DNA of 64,000 nucleotides. Source: Haloprofundus salilacus. Its GTDB lineage: Archaea > Halobacteriota > Halobacteria > Halobacteriales > Haloferacaceae. Position 1 is the stretch's first letter. The number at the start of each line of letters is the position of its first letter. Positions 41,638 to 49,612 of this stretch are shown one piece after another. Made by a program: the position numbers and the translations under genes. Where the stretch lies: positions 1,550,001 to 1,614,000 of the forward strand of contig NZ_CP083723.1 of NCBI RefSeq assembly GCF_020150815.1, written 5' to 3'. The notes beneath the pieces are model-generated. The model saw nothing but the letters and a program-made list of their open reading frames with translations, was not told where the DNA came from and made no database searches.

Positions 41638-44171
41638 CGTTCCCACCTCGCCGCCCGTCTTTTCGACTGTTTCGCTTCGGATTGTGCCGTTCCGTGCCCG
41701 ATCGGAACCGCCGGGTCGTTGCCCTGATAGCGGTCCCAGAGCACGAGCACCGACGGGAGGACGAGCAGCGAGACGAAGAAGGAGTACGCGATGCTGAGCG
41801 CCGTCAGCACGCCGAACTGTCCGAGGACGCTCAGCAACGAGAGCACGAGCACGCCGATACCGAACGTCGTCGTGAGCATGCTCCCCGCGAGCGCGCCGCC
41901 CGTCCCGCGAACGGTCCGGTCGAGCGCCGTAAACAGCGAGTGTGTCCGCCGCTCGTCGACGAACCGGTGGACAACGTGGACCGAGTAGTCGATGCCGAGA
42001 CCGATGGTGATGGCGAGAATCGTCGCCGTGAACGCGTTGAACGAGATGTCGAGGAGGCGCATCGTGCCCGCGATGAGCGCGACGGCGACGCCGATGGGGA
42101 CGGTGTTGGCGACGCCGAGCGACGGGTAGCCCTCGACGAGCCAGTAGACGAGCACGAGGAACACCACCGTTGCGCCGAGTGCAAGCGCGAGACTCGAGAT
42201 CGCCGACTGGAGGATGAGGTCCGACACTGCTTTGAAGACGACGATGTCGCCCGTCGCGACAGCGGCGTCGTCACCGCCTCGGAACTTGTCGGCGACTGCT
42301 CGGGCGTCTTCGGTCACCGCGTTCTGGCTGGCGCTGGCTTTCGTCGAGTAGGTGATGCGGGTGCTCCGGCGGTCCTCGGAGAGGTAATCGACCGCTTGAC
42401 TCCGCGCGGGAGTGTTCAACAGTGCGTCGTACACGTCGCCGAGGTTCCGGTCGGGGACGCCGTTGCCGTCGGCGTCGTTGCGGTCGACTACGGCCCGGAA
42501 TTCGGGGTCTCGGGCGGTCTGCGACCGGATGACCGTCACGATGCTCTCGGAGTCCGCGCGCCCGCCCGAGTGGACGAACGAGTCCGGCGGGTCGTCGCCG
42601 GCGCGGTGAATCTCTTCGAGCGCCGTGTCCCGTTCCATGTTCGTCTCCCAGAAGACGGTCGCGCTGCCGCCCTGAGTCGTCTCGAACTTCTCCTCGAGGA
42701 AGTTCAGCGTCGCGACGACGGAGTACTCCGACGGCGCGAACGGTTCTGGAAGTGCGTCGAGGTAGGCGGGCGTCTCCTCGGGCGGGAGGAAATCCTCCTG
42801 CGAGAAACTCGTGTCGACGCCCGTCGCGTACGCGCCTGCACCCGCGCTAAGGAGTACGACAGCGAGTAAGAACAGCGCCGGAGCCTTCCCGGCGACGACG
42901 ACGCCGCCGCGGAGCGCCTCGCCGAGGCGCGAGCCTTCCTGACCGAGCGGCGTCTCGCTGAACGTCGGAATCGGCCAGCCGTCGCGGCGGCGGTCGATCC
43001 ACACCTTCGCCGCCGGGAGGAAGATGCCGAAGATGAGGAACGTGAACACAATGCCGACGGCGGCTACGATACCGAAGTCCTGAATCGGCGCAAGGTCAGA
43101 GGCCAGATTCGAGAGAAAGCCGATGACCGTCGTCCCGGTGACGATGAAGAAGGCGACGAGCAACTGGTCGGTCGCCAGTTGCATCGCGCCGTCGATGTCG
43201 TGGCCGTCCTGTCTGTCCTCGCGGTAGCGGTTGATGGCGTGGATGCCGAAGTCGATGCCGACCGCGAGCAAAAGCGGCGGCACCGCGATCATCATCTGGC
43301 TGAACGGGATGCCGGCGAGACCGAGGAAGCCGAACGTCCAGATGATGGTCATGAACAGCGACAGCCCTCCCAAGAGCAGGTCGATGAGGTCGCGGTAGGC
43401 GACGACGAGGAAGAAGACGATGAAGATGACCGCCGCGGGCGTGACGATGAGAAGCGAGTCGGTGATGACCGACCCGAACTCGTCGGCGGTGACGCCGCTG
43501 CCGAAGACGGTGATGTCGTCGCTCGTCGCCGCGACCACGTGCTGGGTCTGCCGTTGGATCGGCGTGAGCGGACTCGATCCGCCCTGCCCGGCGGCCGCGG
43601 ACTCGTAGCCGGGGATGTCGTGTCGGACGACGCCAATGGTCGCCGACGCCGACGCCGACCGGCGGTTGAAGTCGTTGCTCAGGGTACCCGTGAAGCCCGG
43701 GTTGTCGGCGTTCGCGCGGACGGCCGCCCGAATCTCGCTGGGCGACGCCCGCTCGACGGCGGTTATCTGCGCGTCGAGCGTCGTCGCTTCGGGGTCGAGC
43801 GACTGCGCGACGACCGTTGCGGCGCTGCTCGTCGACGAGACGCGGAGGCCGGTGCGCTCTTCGAGCGCCTCCTGCGTGCGCAGCATCTCCAACAGCGCCG
43901 GTTTCGACAGCACGTTCTGGCCGCGCTGTATCAACTGCGTCGACCCGGGTTCGCTCTCGAACGGCGCGCCGAACTCGCGGTTGATGTCTTCGAGCGCCCG
44001 GTTCGCCGGGATGTCCTCGGCGAACTGCTCGGTGCCCGACTCCGTCGAGACGTTGCCGAGACCGGCGGTGAAGACGAGCGTCAGGACGAGAAACAGGACG
44101 ACGACGCGTCCCGACCGCTCGACGATGCGCTCGTCCACCCAGTCGATGGCGCGCTGGTGGTCCAGCGCCAT
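41634..44171 (-). CDS. RND/MMPL family exporter
   Basis: An 845-residue transporter with two repeats, each a hydrophobic helix, a large external loop and five more helices. The charged helix motifs VGIDFGIHAINRYREDR (near residue 315) and IGLGIDYSVHVVHRFVDERR (near residue 745) are the MMPL/HpnN-like signatures. Such proteins move lipids or hydrophobic compounds to the outside. It lies 2 bp after the COG1361 gene and overlaps trmB, forming a three-gene operon: surface domain protein, exporter, regulator. Confidence 0.93.
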   Translation of the reverse strand: MALDHQRAIDWVDERIVERSGRVVVLFLVLTLVFTAGLGNVSTESGTEQFAEDIPANRALEDINREFGAPFESEPGSTQLIQRGQNVLSKPALLEMLRTQEALEERTGLRVSSTSSAATVVAQSLDPEATTLDAQITAVERASPSEIRAAVRANADNPGFTGTLSNDFNRRSASASATIGVVRHDIPGYESAAAGQGGSSPLTPIQRQTQHVVAATSDDITVFGSGVTADEFGSVITDSLLIVTPAAVIFIVFFLVVAYRDLIDLLLGGLSLFMTIIWTFGFLGLAGIPFSQMMIAVPPLLLAVGIDFGIHAINRYREDRQDGHDIDGAMQLATDQLLVAFFIVTGTTVIGFLSNLASDLAPIQDFGIVAAVGIVFTFLIFGIFLPAAKVWIDRRRDGWPIPTFSETPLGQEGSRLGEALRGGVVVAGKAPALFLLAVVLLSAGAGAYATGVDTSFSQEDFLPPEETPAYLDALPEPFAPSEYSVVATLNFLEEKFETTQGGSATVFWETNMERDTALEEIHRAGDDPPDSFVHSGGRADSESIVTVIRSQTARDPEFRAVVDRNDADGNGVPDRNLGDVYDALLNTPARSQAVDYLSEDRRSTRITYSTKASASQNAVTEDARAVADKFRGGDDAAVATGDIVVFKAVSDLILQSAISSLALALGATVVFLVLVYWLVEGYPSLGVANTVPIGVAVALIAGTMRLLDISFNAFTATILAITIGLGIDYSVHVVHRFVDERRTHSLFTALDRTVRGTGGALAGSMLTTTFGIGVLVLSLLSVLGQFGVLTALSIAYSFFVSLLVLPSVLVLWDRYQGNDPAVPIGHGTAQSEAKQSKRRAARWER

Positions 44172-44173
44172 GC

Positions 44174-45706
44174 TCAGACGCCGCCGTTGCGTCGGCGGTA
44201 CAGTACCGCGCCGACGCCGAGAACGGCGACAGCGCCGACGCCGAGGAGCGTCAGCGAGACGTTACCGCCGTCGTCGCCGGTCACCTCGACGGGCAGTTGG
44301 TACGTGTCCGACAGTTGGCTGTCGCCGGAGGCGTCCTCGTACCGGAAGTCCATCTGGACGGGGTACGTCTTCGCCAGCGCGTCGCCGCCGACGCTGACGC
44401 CGAAGACGAGTTCCGCGCTCTCGCCGGGCGCGAGTTCGTCGACGTACGCCTCGCTGCTGTCGGCGGAGATGGGCGAGTCCGGGAATATCTTCGCCGAGAT
44501 CTCGCGGAGCGGTTCGTCGCGTTCGTTCGTCACCTCGACGACGAGTTCGCCGCTCTCGCCCGCCGCGAACGTCGCGTTGACGCCTTCGAGGTCGAACTCG
44601 TCTCGTTGCTCGCCGATTTCGACGCGCACGTCGAGCGGATCGCTCGTGTGCTGGGTACCGTCGGCGTTGCGGTACTTCGCTTCGAGCGAGAACTGCCGCG
44701 GCCCGGCGTCGGCGTTGTCGGTTACTTCCGTCGAAAAGTCGAACTCGGCGCGCTCACCCGGGTCGAGCGTGCCGACGGCATACTCCGTCTCGACGGGATT
44801 GACGTTCGAGTTCTGGCTCTCGAAGACGAGGACGACGTTGCGGGCGGGCGTCTCGCCAGTGTTGACCAGTTCGCCCGACAGCGTTCCCTCCTCGCCGACG
44901 TACAGCGAGCCTTCGACGTTTTCGAGAGCGAACGACTGCTCGGGAAGCGGCGTCACGCCAAAGGAGACGGGCGACGTCTCGGCGCTCTCGCCGTTTCCGT
45001 TCTCGTACTCGGTGGTCGCGCGCATCGTGTACGGCTCCGGGTTCGCGTTGTTCGCGACGTTCACGTCGTACTGTAGCGTCCGGGTCTCGCCGGGTTCCCA
45101 CTGTTCGACGAATCGACTGGCGGACTCGCTCTCGCCGAAACGGACGTCGGCGCTCGCCGTCTGCACCGTCACCGAGGCGTTTCGGGCGACGCTATCGCCG
45201 ACGTTGCGCATCGTGACGTTCATCGTCCCGCTGCCGCCGGCAGGCGCGTCCGTCTCGGTGTCGGTGACGACGAAGCGCGCGCGGTCGTCGACGCGGACGG
45301 TCACGTCGACGGTGTCGGTCGTCCGCTCGTCGTTGTCGTACTCGTAGGTCAGTTCGAGTTCGAGGTCGTACGTCCCCGACTCGATGTCGCTGGGGACGCC
45401 GATTCTGAAGTCGAGGGTCGCCGGTTGCCCGTCCTGCATCGTGCCGACGAGGCGCGTGCCGGACTTGACGGAGATGGGAGTTCCGCCGGAGTTCAACGTC
45501 GCTTTGACGTTACGGGCGTTCCGGACCTGTTCGTCCACGTCGTTCGCGTCGTTGACGAGTTGGACTGAGAGGTTCGACTGTGCGCCCGGCGTGAGCGTGG
45601 GTTCGGGGACGTACACCTCGAACCGCGGATCTTCGATGGCTGACACCGTCGCTGGCGTCGTGAGCAGTGCGAGAACGAGAAGAACGCTGAGTGCCTTTCT
45701 GCGCAT
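44174..45706 (-). CDS. COG1361-type surface protein with C-terminal anchor
   Basis: A 510-residue secreted protein. A Sec signal peptide (RRKALSVLLVLALLTTPATVSA) precedes four or more Ig-like/CARDB-type repeats (DARFEVYVPEPTLTPGAQSNLSVQL-like; RNVGDSVARNASVTV; LVNTGETPARNVVLVF), with a final TM helix (LTLLGVGAVAVLGVGAVLY) and a short basic tail. COG1361 proteins typically precede RND exporters in haloarchaea and probably form the extracytoplasmic part of the complex. ATG 45706 begins the operon. Confidence 0.9.
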   Translation of the reverse strand: MRRKALSVLLVLALLTTPATVSAIEDPRFEVYVPEPTLTPGAQSNLSVQLVNDANDVDEQVRNARNVKATLNSGGTPISVKSGTRLVGTMQDGQPATLDFRIGVPSDIESGTYDLELELTYEYDNDERTTDTVDVTVRVDDRARFVVTDTETDAPAGGSGTMNVTMRNVGDSVARNASVTVQTASADVRFGESESASRFVEQWEPGETRTLQYDVNVANNANPEPYTMRATTEYENGNGESAETSPVSFGVTPLPEQSFALENVEGSLYVGEEGTLSGELVNTGETPARNVVLVFESQNSNVNPVETEYAVGTLDPGERAEFDFSTEVTDNADAGPRQFSLEAKYRNADGTQHTSDPLDVRVEIGEQRDEFDLEGVNATFAAGESGELVVEVTNERDEPLREISAKIFPDSPISADSSEAYVDELAPGESAELVFGVSVGGDALAKTYPVQMDFRYEDASGDSQLSDTYQLPVEVTGDDGGNVSLTLLGVGAVAVLGVGAVLYRRRNGGV

Positions 45707-46062
45707 GTGTAGAGTGGTGCCCGGACGGCGACGTCCGACCGGTTCCGGGCGACTCGGTCGGTGTCGGCGCGGATGGCCGACTGACTACGCCGACGGTATT
45801 CGCCGAGACTACATAAGTGGTTGTAAATTTCTACAAACTCGTTCGTGGTTCGTTCGAGGGGCATGGCCGTCGGTCAGGACAGATGAGATCTGGTGATACG
45901 TTTTGGAGACGAGATTACTCGCCGGAGGACGCCTCTAGGGGCCGTTCGTCCGACGAAGCACGGTGAGTCGACCAAAGCGGCCACAAACGTCTCTATTGAT
46001 ACCTCAGTCACACTAAATTCTTAGCCAAATCGCTGATACACGTAGCGTGACAGATACAGAGT

Positions 46063-46097
46063 AGGCGAGCGGAAGGCATTCCCAGAAACGCTCGCCT
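46063..46097. repeat. 9-bp perfect inverted repeat (hairpin)
   Basis: AGGCGAGCG (46063-46071) and CGCTCGCCT (46089-46097) are exact reverse complements around a 17-nt loop. The hairpin could be the remains of a mobile element end (hairpin-ended IS200/IS605 elements have similar structures), or a transcript processing site. No transposase gene is next to it. Confidence 0.45.
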
Positions 46098-46116
46098 GAT
46101 TTCGCGACCTGAAAGG

Positions 46117-46161
46117 GTGGTGTGTCAGGGAAGTCCACGAGATTCCGCAGTGGTGTGTCAG
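46117..46161. repeat. 12-bp direct repeat
   Basis: GTGGTGTGTCAG occurs at 46117-46128 and again at 46150-46161, 33 bp apart from start to start. It follows the nearby inverted repeat and may be a regulator-binding pair or a target-site trace. Confidence 0.45.
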
Positions 46162-46224
46162 CCTTTACGTTTTCTCGTGGGGTCGAACCGCTCGATCTTT
46201 GCTAGTGATCCGTCACGAACGGCA

Positions 46225-46929
46225 CTACGAAGCCGCGGCGTACTGCGTACCAAGGTAGTCGAGTATTGCGTCGACGATGGACGAGTCGTAGGTCCAGAAG
46301 CCGTAGAACCGCCGGTCACCGCGCTCTTCGGCCAGGAGCGCGCACTTGTCGCTGGCGACGTCGCCGCCGTCGTACGCGACGAACCACGAGTTCGCGATCT
46401 CCGCGCTGTCGACGATGTGCGGCGTCACGCCGTCGATCTCGGCTATCGAGTCGCCCGAGGCGACGTAGACGTGGACGTCGAGTTCAGTGCCCCCGAGTCG
46501 ACGGTACACCTCCGACTGGGCTTCGAGCGCTTCGACGCGCTGGAACCCGGCGCGGAGCGTTCCCTTCTTCGACCGCCAGGCGCGGTCCTCTATCTCCCTC
46601 GATGCGGCCAGCATCTGCCCGACGTCGTACGACGCGAACGTCGTCCTGTCGAGATGTTCGAGAAGCGCGCTGAAGGCGGTTCGCTCACCGACGTCGTGCC
46701 GCACCGGCATCGTCAACGACGCCAGGTCGACGGCGGTGAGTACGTCGTCGCCCTCGCTCAGCACCGCAAACCCCTCCGGCCCGACGGTCGCGCTACCCTC
46801 GCGAACCGTCACCCGCTGGGAGGCGAAGTACTCCGCCAGTTCGTCGACGACGGCTGAAGACGGGGGGTCGAACACCGTCAACGTCTTCTCCCGACTTTCG
46901 ACGCCGTCTATCACCGCTCTCAGTGACAT
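46225..46929 (-). CDS. DICT sensory domain protein
   Basis: A 234-residue protein of the haloarchaeal DICT type: SLRAVIDGVESREKTLTVFD starts the domain, and the end (NSWFVAYDGGDVASDKCALL, GFWTYDSSIVDAILDYLGTQY) is typical. DICT domains occur in haloarchaeal sensor proteins and are thought to bind a ligand or relay signals. It is alone in its frame but divergent from the histidine kinase, sharing an 83 bp region that has TATATATCC- and ATCATTTAC-like elements, one for each direction. Confidence 0.88.
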   Translation of the reverse strand: MSLRAVIDGVESREKTLTVFDPPSSAVVDELAEYFASQRVTVREGSATVGPEGFAVLSEGDDVLTAVDLASLTMPVRHDVGERTAFSALLEHLDRTTFASYDVGQMLAASREIEDRAWRSKKGTLRAGFQRVEALEAQSEVYRRLGGTELDVHVYVASGDSIAEIDGVTPHIVDSAEIANSWFVAYDGGDVASDKCALLAEERGDRRFYGFWTYDSSIVDAILDYLGTQYAAAS

Positions 46930-47012
46930 ACCTCCCGTTCTCTCTCGGGGGTAAATGATTTGGTTAGCCTGAGTGACAAGAGATATATCCACTGAGCGTA
47001 ACGTCACTATAG

Positions 47013-47972
47013 ATGACAGTGCCGCTCGCGCAGACCGGGACCGACGTCCGTCGAGTCGTCGTCCTCGATCGTGACGGGGTCGCCGACCGGTTCGCGGAGG
47101 CGCTCCGGGGGTCGGCCGCCGGCGTCGAAATCGTCGACGACGCCCCGTCGGCGCTCGCGGCGCTCGACGACACCGTCGGCTGTTTCGTCGTCGTCGACGA
47201 CGGGGCGCTGCTGACGTCGCCGTCGGAGATTTTCTCGCTGGCCCGGGCGCGTTCGACCGCGCCGGGACTGTTCGTGAGCGACGAGACGGCCGCGCTTCCG
47301 CCAGGCGTCGAGCAGGTTCCGGCCGACGCCTCGCAGGCGACGACGCGGGTCCGGCGTGCGCTCCTCGACGCCGCTACGAACGACGTGCCCGAGTCGACGT
47401 CCGTGGATTCGCTCGGCGCGTACGGGTCGACGATCAGCCATGAACTCGGCAATCAGTTGATGAAACTTGACTTCGTGGCCGAATCGGTGGACGCCGACGA
47501 CGACGTGGTGCAACTCGACGCCGTGCTGAAGCGTCTGCGTCGACTGGCCGAGGAGGCCGAAGCGGTCGGCCGCGGCACCGCCTCCCCGGAGACGGTCGAC
47601 CTCGAAGACGTAGCGACGGAGGCGTGGGAGCGCGTCGACGCCGACGACGCCGAACTGCTCGTGGAGACCGATCGCTCGCTCGAGGCCGACCCCTTGTTGC
47701 TGGCGCTGTTTCTGGAGAACGTGTTCCGAAACGCCGTCCGCCACGGCGGGCGCAACGTCACCGTCCGCGTCACCGAGACGCTGCAGGGCTTTGCCGTCGC
47801 CGACGACGGGCCGGGCTTTCCGGAGGATGCACGCCTGTTCGAGTGGGGCCACACCACCGGCAACGGCTCCGGGACCGGTCTCGGCATCGTCGCCCGTATC
47901 GCCGACGCCCACGGGTGGACCGTCACCGCGTACAACGACGAGGGCGCGACGCTCGACGTACGGACGGAGTAG
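47013..47972 (+). CDS. Sensor histidine kinase with a degenerate receiver-like N-terminus
   Basis: A 319-residue cytoplasmic kinase. Residues 1-125 fold like a receiver (VRRVVVLDRDGVADRFAEAL, ALAALDDTVGCFVVVDDGALL) but lack an obvious phospho-acceptor and DD pocket. The H-box is GSTISHELGNQLMKLDF with H143, and the ATPase domain has LENVFRNAVRHG (N box), VADDGPGFPED (G1) and GNGSGTGLGIV (G2). It has no membrane segment, so it senses something inside. GATATATCC at about 46980-46989 sits 24-33 bp before ATG 47013. Confidence 0.9.
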   Translation: MTVPLAQTGTDVRRVVVLDRDGVADRFAEALRGSAAGVEIVDDAPSALAALDDTVGCFVVVDDGALLTSPSEIFSLARARSTAPGLFVSDETAALPPGVEQVPADASQATTRVRRALLDAATNDVPESTSVDSLGAYGSTISHELGNQLMKLDFVAESVDADDDVVQLDAVLKRLRRLAEEAEAVGRGTASPETVDLEDVATEAWERVDADDAELLVETDRSLEADPLLLALFLENVFRNAVRHGGRNVTVRVTETLQGFAVADDGPGFPEDARLFEWGHTTGNGSGTGLGIVARIADAHGWTVTAYNDEGATLDVRTE

Positions 47973-47995
47973 CGACCGACGGGACGAAAGGAACG

Positions 47996-48553
47996 TTACG
48001 AGGTGTCGGTCGGACCGAGGGCGACGGCGTAGCTCTCCGCACCGAGTTCCTCCAACTGATCGGTCGTCTGTCGCCGCAGTTTCGCGAGACGGCGTTGGAG
48101 AAGCTGGTAGTTCGAATCCGACTCCAGTTGTCGGGCGTCGTGTTCCGTCTCCAAAAGCGCGACCTTCGAGGCGACGGCGAAGAACTCCTGTAACTGCGAG
48201 TCGTACGTCGCACGGGTCAGCAGGCTCTCGACCGTCGCGAAGAGGTCGTCGCGACGGACGGGTTTGATGAGATACTCGTCGAACGGCATCTCCGCGACCT
48301 CTGTGGTGGGGTCGACGGCCGTCACCATCGCGACCTGCGGCGGGTTTTCGCGCTCGTACAGCGCGGCGAGCACCTCGTCGCCCGACATGCCGGGCATTCG
48401 GCGGTCGAGCAACACCGCGTCGGCTTCGTCGGCGAGGTCGAGTGCCTCGGTCCCGCTCGTGGCGGCCAGCACGCGATACCGGCTCCGCAGGCGCTCGGCG
48501 TGACCGTGCGCGATGTCCGGGTCGTCGTCGACGACGAGTACGGTGTGATCCAT
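47996..48553 (-). CDS. HalX-domain response regulator
   Basis: A 185-residue regulator. The receiver has D10-D11 (VLVVDDDPD), phospho-acceptor D50 (AVLLDRRMPGMSGDE), T79 and K98 (YLIKPV). The C-terminal part (LLTRATYDSQLQEFFAVASKVALLE) is the HalX domain, a haloarchaeal coiled-coil/helical output module of unknown mechanism. It converges on the histidine kinase, 23 bp apart, which makes the two a likely pair though on opposite strands. A TATA-like A/T-rich run lies at about 48586-48597. Confidence 0.93.
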   Translation of the reverse strand: MDHTVLVVDDDPDIAHGHAERLRSRYRVLAATSGTEALDLADEADAVLLDRRMPGMSGDEVLAALYERENPPQVAMVTAVDPTTEVAEMPFDEYLIKPVRRDDLFATVESLLTRATYDSQLQEFFAVASKVALLETEHDARQLESDSNYQLLQRRLAKLRRQTTDQLEELGAESYAVALGPTDTS

Positions 48554-48626
48554 GATACGCCTCTCTTTACCGAGATTGTTTCTTCAAGTAATTTAATATT
48601 TTGGTAATACATCACAGTCGTCGATA

Positions 48627-48642
48627 CTGACGATATCGTCAG
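48627..48642. promoter_or_regulatory. 16-bp perfect palindrome upstream of the HalX regulator
   Basis: CTGACGATATCGTCAG is a perfect palindrome without spacer, 74-89 bp upstream of the HalX regulator start and about 33 bp past the end of the small gene at 48675-48905. Its symmetry suits binding by a dimer, for example autoregulation by this regulator; the sequence also could act as a transcript end. Confidence 0.45.
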
Positions 48643-48674
48643 ACGGCGGCTCTAAAATCGGAAGTCGGTCGCCG

Positions 48675-48905
48675 TCAGGAGAGGGCGACGCCGAGATCTT
48701 CGAGCGCCCACTGGACGACTTTCGCCTCGACGACCGCCCGCGGCTCGGCGTCGTCGTCGGCCAGCGCGCGGTCGCTCTTCGCGAGCAGTCGGCGCTCGGT
48801 TTCGGTCTGGTCGGGTTCGTCGCGCGTCGCGTTCAACAATGCCTCGAAATCCTCCCGCAGGTCGAAGGAGGCGTAGGCGACGTTACAGCGGGGCAGCGGA
48901 CTCAT
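48675..48905 (-). CDS. Small acidic protein, function unknown
   Basis: A 76-residue protein (YASFDLREDFEALLNATRDE; ERRLLAKSDRALADDDAEPR; VVEAKVVQWALEDLGVAL) that reads as all-helical. It contains one cysteine near the start. Its ATG 48905 lies inside the 3' end of the preceding small gene, 23 bp before that gene's last base, so the two are translated from one mRNA. I recognise no family. Confidence 0.65.
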   Translation of the reverse strand: MSPLPRCNVAYASFDLREDFEALLNATRDEPDQTETERRLLAKSDRALADDDAEPRAVVEAKVVQWALEDLGVALS

Positions 48906-49104
48906 ACCGATTCGACACGAGGTCGGTCACCGTCTCCCAGTCGGAGGCGCAGAAGTGAATCGACACCTCGCCGACGATGTCGCGCCACGCGATTGGGCCG
49001 CCGTTCCGCATCAGCGTCACCGCTCGCGGCGGGAGGTCGAGTCGGGTGACGGTCTCCGGCGTACCGCAGAGGCAACACGGTTTCTCGATTTTGCCCGTGT
49101 ACAT
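48883..49104 (-). CDS. Small cysteine-containing protein, possible zinc binder
   Basis: A 73-residue protein. KPCCLCGTPETVTRLDL gives a C-x2-C-type knuckle near the start, and HFCASDWET has a single cysteine later, so one zinc site is possible. The middle, RDIVGEVSIHFC, is beta-like. ATG 49104 is chosen because the upstream extension is arginine-rich. It overlaps the following small gene by 23 bp. It may regulate or chaperone a partner; nothing firmer can be said. Confidence 0.65.
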   Translation of the reverse strand: MYTGKIEKPCCLCGTPETVTRLDLPPRAVTLMRNGGPIAWRDIVGEVSIHFCASDWETVTDLVSNRYESAAPL

Positions 49105-49192
49105 ACGCGTCGTTGGGACTGCTCGGATTTGGACGTGTCGAGAGAACGGGACGGCGGTCACCCTCGTTCTTCGTCGCGTCACTCACCCGCCG

Positions 49193-49543
49193 TCACTGCG
49201 CCGGCGACTCGGCGTCAGCGGCGAGCCACTCGTCGGCCCACGACTCTATTTCCTCGAACACCGGGCAGAGCGACTGTCCCTTCGGGGTGAGACTGTAGTA
49301 CGTCGCCACCGGCGCGTCTTCCTCCAGTCGACGGTCGACGAACCCCATCTCGCGGAGGTCGTCGAGCACGCGCGAGAGCGTGCGCGAACTCGCGTCGGTC
49401 GAGCGTTTCAGTTCGTTGAACCGCTTCTCTCCCTCTTGGAGGTCGTGCAGAACGATGAGTCGCCACTGCGAGCCGATCTGTTCGAGCGAGTCGATGACCG
49501 GACAGACCGCCAGCGGCTTCTCGGTGTCGAGTTGGGATGACAT
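49193..49543 (-). CDS. HxlR-family regulator with Cys-Pro sensor motif
   Basis: A 116-residue HxlR/DUF24-type winged helix: CPVIDSLEQIGSQWRLIVLHDLQEGEKRFNELKRST and SSRTLSRVLDDLREMGFVDRR. C14 lies in a C-P motif at the position of the redox cysteine of the bacterial quinone sensors YodB and CatR, and a second cysteine, C93 (SLCPVFEEIE), is near the C-terminus. ATG 49543. It is divergent from the DoxX-VOC-flavin reductase operon and shares with it a symmetric promoter holding a 10-bp inverted repeat, one arm at each transcription start, which suggests that it represses both directions until oxidised. Confidence 0.88.
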   Translation of the reverse strand: MSSQLDTEKPLAVCPVIDSLEQIGSQWRLIVLHDLQEGEKRFNELKRSTDASSRTLSRVLDDLREMGFVDRRLEEDAPVATYYSLTPKGQSLCPVFEEIESWADEWLAADAESPAQ

Positions 49544-49547
49544 CGGT

Positions 49548-49609
49548 GTTACCTGGTCACGTCTATGTCCGCGAACGGATATATAGGTTCGTATCAAACA
49601 CCAGGTAAC
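49548..49609. promoter_or_regulatory. Symmetric divergent promoter with two operator half-sites
   Basis: GTTACCTGGT (49548-49557) and its exact complement ACCAGGTAAC (49600-49609) flank a single TATA-like GGATATATAGG (49577-49587). The 13-mer GTTACCTGGTCAC (49548-49560) is itself nearly palindromic (one mismatch), so each arm can bind a dimer. Starts predicted 25 bp either side of the TATA centre, near 49556 and 49608, fall within the arms. Binding would block transcription in both directions. The likely binder is the HxlR protein. Confidence 0.6.
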
Positions 49610-49612
49610 GTG

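Larger units (their letters stand above)
45707..46224. other. Gene-free stretch with inverted and direct repeats
   Basis: About 520 bp between the COG1361 gene and the end of the DICT gene, of lower GC than its surroundings. No coding frame is convincing: the longest plus frame near 46064-46210 is short and interrupted by a stop. It holds a 9-bp inverted repeat (46063-46097) and a 12-bp direct repeat (46117-46161). The promoter of the COG1361-RND-TrmB operon must lie at its left end; the A/T-rich run near 45815-45835 is the best candidate. Confidence 0.6.

Noticed and set aside
43179-45347. Open plus-strand frame of about 720 codons antisense to the RND and COG1361 genes
   Set aside because: No domain, composition shaped by the codon bias of the opposite strand; the minus-strand genes have clear families and operon spacing.
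46064-46210. Possible transposase remnant near the inverted repeat
   Set aside because: The frame has an internal stop and I could not match it to any transposase family by eye; reported only as repeats.
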